A stretch of 43,749 bases of DNA from an uncultured Eubacteriales bacterium. Its GTDB lineage: Bacteria; Bacillota; Clostridia; Oscillospirales; Acutalibacteraceae. Both the position numbers and the translations under genes were made by a program. The DNA lies in contig CAKSQT010000008.1 of assembly GCA_934486755.1 (NCBI GenBank), positions 1 to 43,749 on the forward strand, given 5' to 3'. Below the pieces are notes generated by a model. That model was not told where the DNA came from. It did not search any database and saw nothing but the letters and a program-made list of their open reading frames with translations. This document shows, piece after piece, positions 1-7,285 of this stretch; the stretch's first letter is position 1, and each line of letters starts with the position of its first letter.

Positions 1-530
1 GTCTCCATACGGTAGTAAGCCGTTATAAGGTCACAGCCTACTGTAAGAGCGCCGTGGTTTTGAAGAAGCAATACGTCATGCTCTTGAAGATAGGGAGCGA
101 TAGCCTCGGGCACTTCGTTAGTGCTGGGTGTGCCGTAAGGAGTAAGCGGGATAGAACCGATAGCGATTACCGTTTCAATCATAGAATACTCGTCAAGGCT
201 CTTGCCTGCTACCGCATAGCCCGTTGCTGTGGGCGGGTGAGCGTGAACAACAGCGCCCACGTCCTCGCGCTCCTCATAGCAGCGCATATGCATTTTAATT
301 TCGCTTGACGGCTTGTAGCCGTTTTCAGCCTCTATAATGTTGAAATCCTTGTCGATTATAACAAGCTTTTCAGGCGTTATAAAGCTCTTGCTTATGCCTG
401 TCGGCGTAACCAGAAAGTTGCCGTCGGGCAGTTTTACGGAAACATTGCCGTCGTTGGCGGCAACCCAGCCGAGCTGCCACATTTTATGGCAGACATCGCA
501 TATCTGTTCTCTTAATTCCATATAGTTCAT
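1..530 (-). CDS. fucA: L-fuculose-phosphate aldolase-like class II aldolase (3' end beyond window)
   Basis: Class II zinc aldolase/epimerase family. It would cleave L-fuculose 1-phosphate to lactaldehyde and dihydroxyacetone phosphate. Only the first 176 codons are present. Visible motifs are an N-terminal GNVSVK-like segment, the substrate loop region TPTGISK, a VVHAHPPTATG segment carrying the two metal-binding histidines, and QNHGALTVG near the window edge with the third histidine. The start at 530 has the RBS AAGGAG about 9 bases upstream; an in-frame ATG at 521 is less well placed. It lies 20 bases after the hydrolase gene and is the last visible gene of an operon headed by fucose isomerase, which favours fuculose over rhamnulose phosphate as substrate. 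Ribulose-phosphate epimerase-like specificity is possible but less likely here. Confidence 0.85.
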   Translation of the reverse strand, partial: MNYMELREQICDVCHKMWQLGWVAANDGNVSVKLPDGNFLVTPTGISKSFITPEKLVIIDKDFNIIEAENGYKPSSEIKMHMRCYEEREDVGAVVHAHPPTATGYAVAGKSLDEYSMIETVIAIGSIPLTPYGTPSTNEVPEAIAPYLQEHDVLLLQNHGALTVGCDLITAYYRME

Positions 531-550
531 AAAATATACTCCTTATAATA

Positions 551-1288
551 TTAAATGTTCTCGGTTTTTGCAATAGAAAACTCTATTATCGGCGCAGGGT
601 CGTCAAGTCCGTGCGGGTGATGACCGCACTCAGGCTTTATTATCTCGGTTATATCGCCGTTTGCGGCGCGGTATTTCTCTGCCAGCACCGCTCCGTTTTC
701 ACAGTACGGAACAGTTGTGTCAGCTCCTCCGCAGATAAGTAAAATCGGTATACGGTTTTCTATCAGTTTTTGAACGTTGTCTATCGGATGATTTCTGTAA
801 TTCAGCATATAGGAAGCGGTAAGTCCCGTGTCTCTGAAAAATTCCTCCGCCATATCGTCGCCGCCGTCGCCCATTCCAAGCGGACAGCTTAAAAGATTAA
901 GCACAGGTGCGTCAAGATAGAGCGCGCTGACATGGGAGGAATATTTGGCGGCGAAATACACAGCGTGCATACCGCCGCAGCTCATACCTACGGGCAGACA
1001 TTTTTTGTTAAGCCCGAAATTTTCCGAAACAAAGTCGCAAAACGCCGCCTTAACATCGTCGTCCTCAGCTTTGTGCCAACGGGTTGAATTTGCGACATAC
1101 GCAAGGTGCCAACCGCGCTTTAACATTTCAATTTCAAAATCGGGGAAAGCGCCGAAGTATTCCGTCTTTAAGAGCCAGCGACCCTTAATGTCCTTTTTCT
1201 CAGGGACGACTACAACGGCGTTTCTTCCCATAAATTTAAAATCAAGCCTCGAAAAACCGTTCCATTCGCTTTTCGTGTAATCAGTCAT
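551..1288 (-). CDS. alpha/beta hydrolase, fucose operon
   Basis: 245-residue alpha/beta-hydrolase fold protein of unknown substrate. The nucleophile elbow GMSCGG is near residue 103. The acid is probably the Asp in CGGADTTVPY near residue 190, and the histidine lies in ECGHHPHGL near residue 224. There is no signal peptide, so it is cytoplasmic. It starts 8 bases after the fucose isomerase stop with no convincing RBS of its own, suggesting translational coupling, and is followed 20 bases later by the aldolase gene. Placement inside the fucose operon suggests de-esterification of an imported sugar derivative, such as an acetylated glycan fragment; this is inference from context only. Confidence 0.7.
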   Translation of the reverse strand: MTDYTKSEWNGFSRLDFKFMGRNAVVVVPEKKDIKGRWLLKTEYFGAFPDFEIEMLKRGWHLAYVANSTRWHKAEDDDVKAAFCDFVSENFGLNKKCLPVGMSCGGMHAVYFAAKYSSHVSALYLDAPVLNLLSCPLGMGDGGDDMAEEFFRDTGLTASYMLNYRNHPIDNVQKLIENRIPILLICGGADTTVPYCENGAVLAEKYRAANGDITEIIKPECGHHPHGLDDPAPIIEFSIAKTENI

Positions 1289-1296
1289 ATCGCAAA

Positions 1297-3090
1297 TTAT
1301 TTGTAGAGCGGACCGTAAGCGTCACAAGCGCGGAAGTCCTGACCCTCTTTATCCATACCGAAAGCGTTCCAAGCTGCGGGACGGAAAATTTTGTCCTCGG
1401 GTACGTTGTGCATACAAACGGGTATGCGGAGGATAGAGCAGAGGGTGATAAGGTCGGCGCCTACGTGGCCGTAGGATATAGCGCCGTGGTTTGCACCCCA
1501 GTTGTTCATAACGTCATAAGCCGATTTGAATGCGCCTTCGCCTGTAACTCTCGGAGTGAACCAAGTGCAGGGCCAGGTGTAGTCGGTGCGTTTCCAGAGT
1601 GTGTCGGAAACCTCAGCAGGCAGGTCAACCGTCCAGCCTTCAACTATTTGAAGAACAGGTCCCAAGCCCTTTACAAGGTTAAGACGTATCATTGTCGCGG
1701 GCATTTCAGCCTTTGTCTCAAAGCGTGAGGAGAATCCGCCGCCTCTGAAATAGCCTAAGTCGGCATAGTTCCATGTGGTATTGTCCATAATTGCCTTCTG
1801 GTCGGCTTCGGTAACGTCATACCAAGGCTTCATAACAGCGTTGCCGTTCTCGTCCTTAGCGGCGCCGTTTGCGTCAAGACAGCAAGCGCCTGAGTTGATA
1901 AGATGTATAAATCCGTCGGCGTCCTTTGCGTGACCTTCAAGGTCGTAGCCCGTAACGCGCTTAACCGATTTGCCGTTCCAGCAGGTACGAACGTCGGCAA
2001 ACATCTGCGCACGGTTTGTAAGTAACTTCATAAAGAGCATACCGAGACCGTTTAATACGTCGTTCTCTGTTGCAAGTATGTACGGCTCACGAGCGCCGTT
2101 CCAGTCAAACGATGTGTTGAGGAGCGCTTCGGGGAAGTCGCAGTTCGGATAGAAGTCTGTCCACTGTCTCTGTCCCTGGAAACCTGCGGCGATAGCGTTG
2201 TGACCGACAGCCTCTTCTTCACAGCCCTTAGGAAGATTTTTATTGCCGTTCATAAGGTCTTTTATGATAACGCACATCTTAACGGTGAATTCCCAGTCTT
2301 CCTTCTTCTGCTCGGCAGTCTTTTGAAGCTCGGCAGGGTTCTTGTCAAAGCCTTCTTTGCAGTATTTCTTTGACCATTCAAGAGCCTTTTCATACTCTTT
2401 CTCGTCATAGATGCCCTCGGTCATTCGGCGGATAATTTCAACCTCGTCAACCGACTCAACGCGCATTCCGAGATAATCCTCAATAAAAGCGGGGTCGATT
2501 ATCGAACCGCCGATACCCATTGTGATAGAACCTATCTGCAAATAGGATTTACCTCGCATTGTAGCGGCGGCAACAGCGGCTCTGCCGAAACGAAGGAGCT
2601 TTTCTTTAACGTCAGCGGGAATTTCGGTGTCGTCTGCGTCGCAAACGTCGTGACCGTAAATTCCGAAAGCGGGAAGACCCTTCTGAGCGTGGGTTGCAAG
2701 AACAGAAGCAAGATAAACTGCGCCCGGTCTCTCGGTGCCGTTAAAGCCCCATACAGCCTTGATGGTGTTGGTGTCCATATCCATTGTTTCCGCGCCGTAG
2801 CACCAGCAGGGGGTAACGGTCAGGGTAATGTCAACACCTGCTTTTCTGAACTTGTCGGCACAGGCGGCGGCTTCTGCCACTCTGCCTATTGTTGTATCGG
2901 CAATGATTACCTTTACGGGCTCGCCGTTCGAGTACCTGAGATTTTCCTCAAAGAGCTTAGCGGCGCTTTTCGCCATATTCATTGTCTGCTCTTCAAGCGA
3001 CTCACGCACGCCGAGTACGCCGCGGCGTCCGTCAATGGTAGGACGGATACCGATTACGGGATAATCGCCTATAAGTCTGTTTTTTGCCAT
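1297..3090 (-). CDS. fucI: L-fucose isomerase
   Basis: 597-residue ketol isomerase that converts L-fucose to L-fuculose, the first step of cytoplasmic fucose use; the length matches the FucI family (about 590). Family landmarks are the N-terminal segment IGIRPTIDGRRGVLGVRESLEEQT, the TPCWCYGAETMD region, the segment around residues 165-200 ending in GGSIIDPAF, and the conserved C-terminal half with HGAISYGHVGADL near residue 548. The start has the RBS CGGAGG. It heads an operon with the hydrolase and aldolase genes, transcribed away from an AraC regulator. The -10 upstream (TATAAT, complement 3133-3138) lacks a good -35, consistent with a need for an activator. L-arabinose isomerase activity is a less likely alternative. 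Confidence 0.93.
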   Translation of the reverse strand: MAKNRLIGDYPVIGIRPTIDGRRGVLGVRESLEEQTMNMAKSAAKLFEENLRYSNGEPVKVIIADTTIGRVAEAAACADKFRKAGVDITLTVTPCWCYGAETMDMDTNTIKAVWGFNGTERPGAVYLASVLATHAQKGLPAFGIYGHDVCDADDTEIPADVKEKLLRFGRAAVAAATMRGKSYLQIGSITMGIGGSIIDPAFIEDYLGMRVESVDEVEIIRRMTEGIYDEKEYEKALEWSKKYCKEGFDKNPAELQKTAEQKKEDWEFTVKMCVIIKDLMNGNKNLPKGCEEEAVGHNAIAAGFQGQRQWTDFYPNCDFPEALLNTSFDWNGAREPYILATENDVLNGLGMLFMKLLTNRAQMFADVRTCWNGKSVKRVTGYDLEGHAKDADGFIHLINSGACCLDANGAAKDENGNAVMKPWYDVTEADQKAIMDNTTWNYADLGYFRGGGFSSRFETKAEMPATMIRLNLVKGLGPVLQIVEGWTVDLPAEVSDTLWKRTDYTWPCTWFTPRVTGEGAFKSAYDVMNNWGANHGAISYGHVGADLITLCSILRIPVCMHNVPEDKIFRPAAWNAFGMDKEGQDFRACDAYGPLYK

Positions 3091-3128
3091 AGTTTTGTAC
3101 CTCCGATTATTAAAATTTTATTCTACAA

Positions 3129-3157
3129 TTGAATTATAGTATGAAATATGATAAAAT
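3129..3157 (+). promoter_or_regulatory. sigma-A promoter of AraC regulator; overlaps fucI promoter
   Basis: TTGAAT (3129-3134), a 17-base spacer and TAAAAT (3152-3157) give a good promoter for the plus-strand regulator. On the other strand a TATAAT (3133-3138) for fucI sits inside the same interval with a poor -35 (AAGTAT). The two promoters therefore overlap face to face. Confidence 0.6.
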
Positions 3158-3211
3158 ACTTGCGTAATAATGAAAAACTATATAACAAAATTCACATTTC
3201 GGGGTGATTTT

Positions 3212-4072
3212 TTGAAATATTTTGAATACAACGAGAAAAAACAGCACGGTTCGTCCGATTTTCCGATACAATACTACCGAGTAATACCGTCGAACCCGCA
3301 ATATGAGATGCCGCTTCATTGGCACAGGGAGTTTGAAATAATCAGGGTGATAAGCGGCACGTTTTGCGTTTATCTTGACAACGTGGCTTACACTATGCGT
3401 GCGGGCGATGTTGTTCTTGTCGAGTGCGGAACCCTGCACAGGGGCGAGCCTGAGCATTGCGTTTACGAGTGCCTTGTTTTTGATATAGGTATGCTAAGAA
3501 AACGCCATAAAGACGCTTTGAGCGGTTATCTTTTGCCTATAATCAACCGCACGGTATCGGTGAAATGTTTTTATAAGGCGGCGGACAACGAATTTTTCCG
3601 CACCGTCAACGAGCTTTTTGATACTATGAAGGAGGGCAGGGAGTATTATCAGCTGACCGTATACAGCCTGATATATAAGCTGTTCGGCTGTTTATATTCG
3701 TTCGGCTATGTGTCCGAGAACACAAAGGACAAGCGAACGGGTAAGCAGGTAAAGGTATTAATGGAGCTGCTCGATTGGATAGACGCAAGCTATACCGAGT
3801 CTATAACTCTTGAAGACCTGTCGCGCGTTTCGGGAATGAACGAAAAATATCTTTGCAGATTTTTTAAGGAGTTTACTTCAAGAACGCCGATTGATTATAT
3901 AAACAATCTTCGCATTGAATGTGCCTGTCACGAGCTGACCGAAAACGGTCTCACCATAACCGAAGCGGCGCTTGAAAGCGGATTTAACGATTTGAGTTAT
4001 TTTTCCAAGACTTTCAAGAAATACAAGGGAATGTCGCCGAGGGAGTATATAAAAAGCAACACCGAATATTAA
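3212..4072 (+). CDS. AraC-family regulator with cupin sensor domain (fucose locus)
   Basis: 286-residue regulator. Residues about 15-95 form an AraC-type cupin sugar-binding domain (PLHWHREFEI, RAGDVVLVECGTLH). Residues about 185-285 hold two helix-turn-helices, the first with EDLSRVSGMNEKYLCRFFKE and the second with ALESGFNDLSYFSKTFKKYKG, ending in the usual SPREY. The TTG start at 3212 is chosen because GGGGTGAT lies just upstream, whereas the ATG at 3170 has no RBS and would be only a few bases after the predicted transcript start. It is divergent from fucI and probably activates the fucose operon in response to fucose or fuculose; the ligand is inferred from context. Confidence 0.85.
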   Translation: MKYFEYNEKKQHGSSDFPIQYYRVIPSNPQYEMPLHWHREFEIIRVISGTFCVYLDNVAYTMRAGDVVLVECGTLHRGEPEHCVYECLVFDIGMLRKRHKDALSGYLLPIINRTVSVKCFYKAADNEFFRTVNELFDTMKEGREYYQLTVYSLIYKLFGCLYSFGYVSENTKDKRTGKQVKVLMELLDWIDASYTESITLEDLSRVSGMNEKYLCRFFKEFTSRTPIDYINNLRIECACHELTENGLTITEAALESGFNDLSYFSKTFKKYKGMSPREYIKSNTEY

Positions 4073-4080
4073 TAATAACA

Positions 4081-4115
4081 AGAAAAAGACTGCCCTTTAC
4101 GGACAGTCTTTTTCT
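4081..4115. terminator. bidirectional terminator between AraC gene and feoB
   Basis: Perfect 12-base inverted repeat (4081-4092 with 4104-4115) with a CC/GG extension, A-rich on one side and T-rich on the other, between two convergent genes. It can serve both strands. Confidence 0.85.
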
Positions 4116-4126
4116 GTTTGGGGGAT

Positions 4127-6613
4127 TTATCTCACTTTTAAAGTAGTAGACTCTTTATATTTCTTGAAGAACAGCATATAGATCATAAATCCGAGAACTG
4201 CTATCGCGGCGATAAGACCTGCAACGTTGAGGTTGCCTGTGAATGCCGAACCGAACTGGTATACCATAAGCGCTATTGCATAAGCAAATACGCACTGATA
4301 ACCGATAGCAAACCAAGTCCATTTAGCGCTGTTCATCTCACGCTTGATAGCGCCGATAGCGGCGAAGCAAGGCGCACAGAGCAGGTTGAATATAAGGAAC
4401 GCATAAGCGCTTATTCCTGTAAATACGGTAGCCAGCGTATCATATACATTTCCGTCGCCGCCGTAAAGGATACCCATTGTGCCGACTATGTTTTCCTTAG
4501 CAACAAGACCTGTGATAGAAGCAACGGTTGCTTCCCAAGTGCCGAAGCCTACGGGCTTGAATATCCAAGCTATCGCGCTGCCTATCTTAGCGAGTATCGA
4601 GCTGTCAAGCTGGTCTTCGGAGAGCATTCCGAACGAGCCGTCTGCCCAGCCGAAATATGTTGTAAACCAAACAAGTATGGTAGAAAGAAGTATGATAGTT
4701 CCTGCCTTCTTAATGAACGACCAGCCGCGCTCCCACATTGAACGGAGAACATTTCCGAGCGTCGGTATGTGGTATGCAGGCAATTCCATAACGAACGGAG
4801 CGGGATCGCCTGAGAACATCTTTGTCTTTTTAAGCATTATTCCCGAAACAACTATTGCAGCCATTCCGATGAAGTAAGCGCTTGTTGAAACTATTGCGGA
4901 GCCGCCGAATATAGCGCCTGCAATCATTGCGATGAACGGAACCTTAGCACCGCAGGGGATAAAGGTTGTCGTCATAATAGTCATACGGCGGTCGCGTTCA
5001 TTTTCAATTGTACGCGAAGCCATAATTCCAGGGATACCGCATCCTGTACCGATGAGCATAGGAATAAACGATTTACCCGAAAGACCGAACTTACGGAAGA
5101 TACGGTCAAGAACGAATGCGATACGCGCCATATAGCCGCAGCCTTCAAGAATTGCGAGCAACAGGAACAGAACCAACATCTGCGGAACAAATCCGAGAAC
5201 CGCGCCTACGCCTGCAACTATACCGTCGTTAATAAGACCTGAGAGCCAGTCGGGAGCGTTTGCAGCATCAAGAACGTCGCCTACGAGAACGGGAACGCCG
5301 GGAACCCAAACGCCGTAGTTAGCGGGATCAACTCCGCCGTCATACTTTTCGTATGCTTTGAGTGCACTGTCAAGATCGGCAATCTTGCCTTCTTCTTCGG
5401 TTGTTTCAAGTGTTTCTTCATCTTCAAGAGTATATGTAAATGTCTTGAAATCAACTTCTTTTTCAACTGCCTTTACTTCTTCAACGGCAGTTTTTGCGTC
5501 ATAGCTGTCGCTTTCCTGATCAAGCGCGTCGTTTGCGGCGTCTACGTTGATGCCTTTCCCAGCGGCTGTATCAAGGAACCCCTGAATGATAGCGTCGGTG
5601 TCGCCGTATTCGTCCTCTGCCTCGGCGGTAGCGGACGAACCGATACCGAACAGGTGCCAACCGTCACCGAAAAGACCGTCGTTCGCCCAATCCGTAGCGG
5701 CAGAACCTACCGTTACCATTGAAATGTAGTAAACAAGGAACATAACAAGTGCGAATATCGGAAGACCGAGCCAGCGGTTTGTTACAACCTTATCTATCTT
5801 ATCCGAATTGGAGAGCTTACCTGTGCCTTTCTTTTTATAGCAGCTCTTAATTATTGTAGATATGTAAACATAGCGTTCGTTGGTTATGATGCTTTCGGAA
5901 TCGTCGTCAAGCTCTTTTTCAGCTGCTTTAATGTCTTCCTCTATGTGTTCCATAACCGTTTTATCAAGATTGAGCTTAGTCAAAACCTTGTCGTCGCGCT
6001 CAAAAATCTTGATTGCGTACCAACGCTGCTGTTCTGCGGGCATATCGTGAACAGCGGCCTCCTCAATATGAGCAAGAGCGTGTTCAACAACGCCTGAGAA
6101 TGTGTGCATAGGTACTGTCTTTGAATTTTCAGCCGCATAAATTGCCGCTTCGGCAGCTTCCATTATACCGTCGTTTTTAAGAGCGGATATTTCAACCACT
6201 TTACAGCCGAGTTGATTTGAAAGCTCCTCAATGTTTATTTTATCGCCGTTTTTGCGGACAATGTCCATCATATTAATGGCAACGACCACAGGAATACCAA
6301 GCTCGGTGAGCTGTGTGGTAAGGTAGAGGTTACGTTCAAGGTTAGTACCGTCGATAATATTCAGTACCGCATCGGGGCGCTCGCCTATAAGATAGTTACG
6401 CGCAACGACCTCTTCAAGTGTGTAAGGCGAAAGAGAATAAATACCAGGAAGGTCGGTAATTACTACGCCGCTGTGTTTTTTCAGCTTACCCTCTTTTTTC
6501 TCAACCGTAACTCCCGGCCAGTTGCCGACAAACTGGTTAGATCCTGTCAGCGCGTTAAACAATGTGGTTTTGCCGCAGTTAGGATTTCCCGCTAATGCAA
6601 TTCTTAAATCCAT
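4127..6613 (-). CDS. feoB: Ferrous iron transporter FeoB
   Basis: 828-residue inner-membrane Fe(II) transporter. The N-terminal G domain has the P-loop GNPNCGKTTLFN (residues 8-19), VTVEKKEG (switch I), DLPGIYSL (G3) and NMMD (G4). After a helical domain of about 170-270 come gate-type membrane segments with GCGIPGIMASR and a second gate repeat containing VAKENIVGTMG, typical of FeoB. There is an additional acidic, low-complexity stretch of roughly 115 residues (about 315-430) after the first transmembrane helix, which would sit in the first extracytoplasmic loop; it explains the length over the about 770 typical of Proteobacteria. RBS AAAGGAA lies upstream. It is the last gene of the feoA-feoA-feoB operon. 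Confidence 0.96.
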   Translation of the reverse strand: MDLRIALAGNPNCGKTTLFNALTGSNQFVGNWPGVTVEKKEGKLKKHSGVVITDLPGIYSLSPYTLEEVVARNYLIGERPDAVLNIIDGTNLERNLYLTTQLTELGIPVVVAINMMDIVRKNGDKINIEELSNQLGCKVVEISALKNDGIMEAAEAAIYAAENSKTVPMHTFSGVVEHALAHIEEAAVHDMPAEQQRWYAIKIFERDDKVLTKLNLDKTVMEHIEEDIKAAEKELDDDSESIITNERYVYISTIIKSCYKKKGTGKLSNSDKIDKVVTNRWLGLPIFALVMFLVYYISMVTVGSAATDWANDGLFGDGWHLFGIGSSATAEAEDEYGDTDAIIQGFLDTAAGKGINVDAANDALDQESDSYDAKTAVEEVKAVEKEVDFKTFTYTLEDEETLETTEEEGKIADLDSALKAYEKYDGGVDPANYGVWVPGVPVLVGDVLDAANAPDWLSGLINDGIVAGVGAVLGFVPQMLVLFLLLAILEGCGYMARIAFVLDRIFRKFGLSGKSFIPMLIGTGCGIPGIMASRTIENERDRRMTIMTTTFIPCGAKVPFIAMIAGAIFGGSAIVSTSAYFIGMAAIVVSGIMLKKTKMFSGDPAPFVMELPAYHIPTLGNVLRSMWERGWSFIKKAGTIILLSTILVWFTTYFGWADGSFGMLSEDQLDSSILAKIGSAIAWIFKPVGFGTWEATVASITGLVAKENIVGTMGILYGGDGNVYDTLATVFTGISAYAFLIFNLLCAPCFAAIGAIKREMNSAKWTWFAIGYQCVFAYAIALMVYQFGSAFTGNLNVAGLIAAIAVLGFMIYMLFFKKYKESTTLKVR

Positions 6614-6650
6614 ATAAAAGTTCCTTTCAATTAAAATTTGCTTTTAAAGA

Positions 6651-6872
6651 TTACTCAACCTCAATCATTTCGGCATCGGCTTTGCGGATTGAAAGCTCAT
6701 ATCCGCGAACTGTGACCTCAATTGGGTCGCCTAAGGGCGCAACCTTGCGAACCTTAACTTCGACACCCTTCGTTATGCCCATATCCATTATTCGGCGTTT
6801 CAAAGCGCCTGTACCTTGGAGTTTGACAACGGTTACGGTGTCTCCGACTTTGACCTGTTTCAGTGTTTTCAT
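6651..6872 (-). CDS. feoA: FeoA domain protein (second of two)
   Basis: 73-residue SH3-like FeoA protein that binds and modulates FeoB in the cytoplasm. It shows the family pattern with KVGDTVTVVKL at the start, the LKRRIMDMGITKGVEVKV core and APLGDPIEVTVRGYELSIRKADAEMI at the end. RBS GGGGAGG is 6 bases before the ATG. It lies 37 bases upstream of feoB and 22 bases after the other feoA, in one operon. Confidence 0.93.
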   Translation of the reverse strand: MKTLKQVKVGDTVTVVKLQGTGALKRRIMDMGITKGVEVKVRKVAPLGDPIEVTVRGYELSIRKADAEMIEVE

Positions 6873-6894
6873 TGCTTTTCCTCCCCAAATAGTA

Positions 6895-7107
6895 TTAAAT
6901 CATAATTTTTTGCGCCATTTCACTGCTTATGGCAACTCGTGATTCCTTAACGTTCACTATGAAGTTGCCTGCAAGGGCGGTAATTATTTTCACGTTTCCG
7001 CCTACTACAAAACCGAGATTTTCAAGATGTTTCTTAACCTCGGGACTTCCGCCTATTTTTTTTATTATGTTTTCTTCGCCTATTTCCGCAAAAGACAGCG
7101 GCATCAT
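6895..7107 (-). CDS. feoA: FeoA domain protein (first of two)
   Basis: 70-residue FeoA-like SH3 protein. The typical core is present but divergent from its neighbour (VKKHLENLGFVVGGNVKIITALAGNFIVNVKESRVAIS). The start at 7107 (or the adjacent ATG at 7104) follows GGGGGGAAATTATT; a longer TTG start at 7131 would discard that RBS and is rejected. First gene of the feo operon. Paired feoA genes are common in Clostridia; the second may have a distinct role in FeoB gating, which cannot be told from sequence. Confidence 0.88.
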   Translation of the reverse strand: MMPLSFAEIGEENIIKKIGGSPEVKKHLENLGFVVGGNVKIITALAGNFIVNVKESRVAISSEMAQKIMI

Positions 7108-7131
7108 AATAATTTCCCCCCGTTCAAGCAA

Positions 7132-7216
7132 TTAGCGAAAGCTAACTGAATTACTTAATTTAAGTTAGCTCTCGCTAACCACTATGTATATTAGCATAAG
7201 CTAACTCAAATGTCAA
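7132..7216 (-). promoter_or_regulatory. feo operon promoter with three palindromic operators
   Basis: A strong sigma-A promoter reads leftwards: TTGACA (complement 7211-7216), 17 bases, TAATAT (complement 7188-7193). Three copies of TTAGC-N4-GCTAA occur at 7132-7145 (N4 GAAA), 7165-7178 (TCTC) and 7191-7204 (ATAA). The third lies in the spacer and overlaps the -10; the others are downstream of the transcript start. The arrangement is that of a repressor operator. The half-site TTAGC/GCTAA resembles DtxR/MntR/IdeR-type metalloregulator boxes more than the Fur box; the identity of the repressor is inferred and is not encoded in this window. Confidence 0.75.
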
Positions 7217-7251
7217 CACCTTTTACAAAAAAATTCAAAAAAACGACAAAA

Positions 7252-7279
7252 CCCGCTGTTGCCGAGCGGCAACAGCGGG
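7252..7279 (-). terminator. terminator of pckG
   Basis: Perfect 12-base GC-rich stem (7252-7263 with 7268-7279) and GAGC loop, followed on the minus strand by a T-rich run. It lies just after the pckG stop codon and separates it from the feo promoter. Confidence 0.9.
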
Positions 7280-7285
7280 ATAAAA

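Noticed and set aside
54..308. Plus-strand frame opposite the fuculose aldolase gene
   Set aside because: It is antisense to a gene with clear family motifs and has no RBS.
3170..3211. ATG at 3170 as start of the AraC gene
   Set aside because: No RBS, and only a few bases after the predicted transcript start; TTG 3212 has GGGGTGAT.
5281..5466. Small minus-strand frame inside feoB
   Set aside because: Alternative frame of the feoB acidic insert; no RBS.
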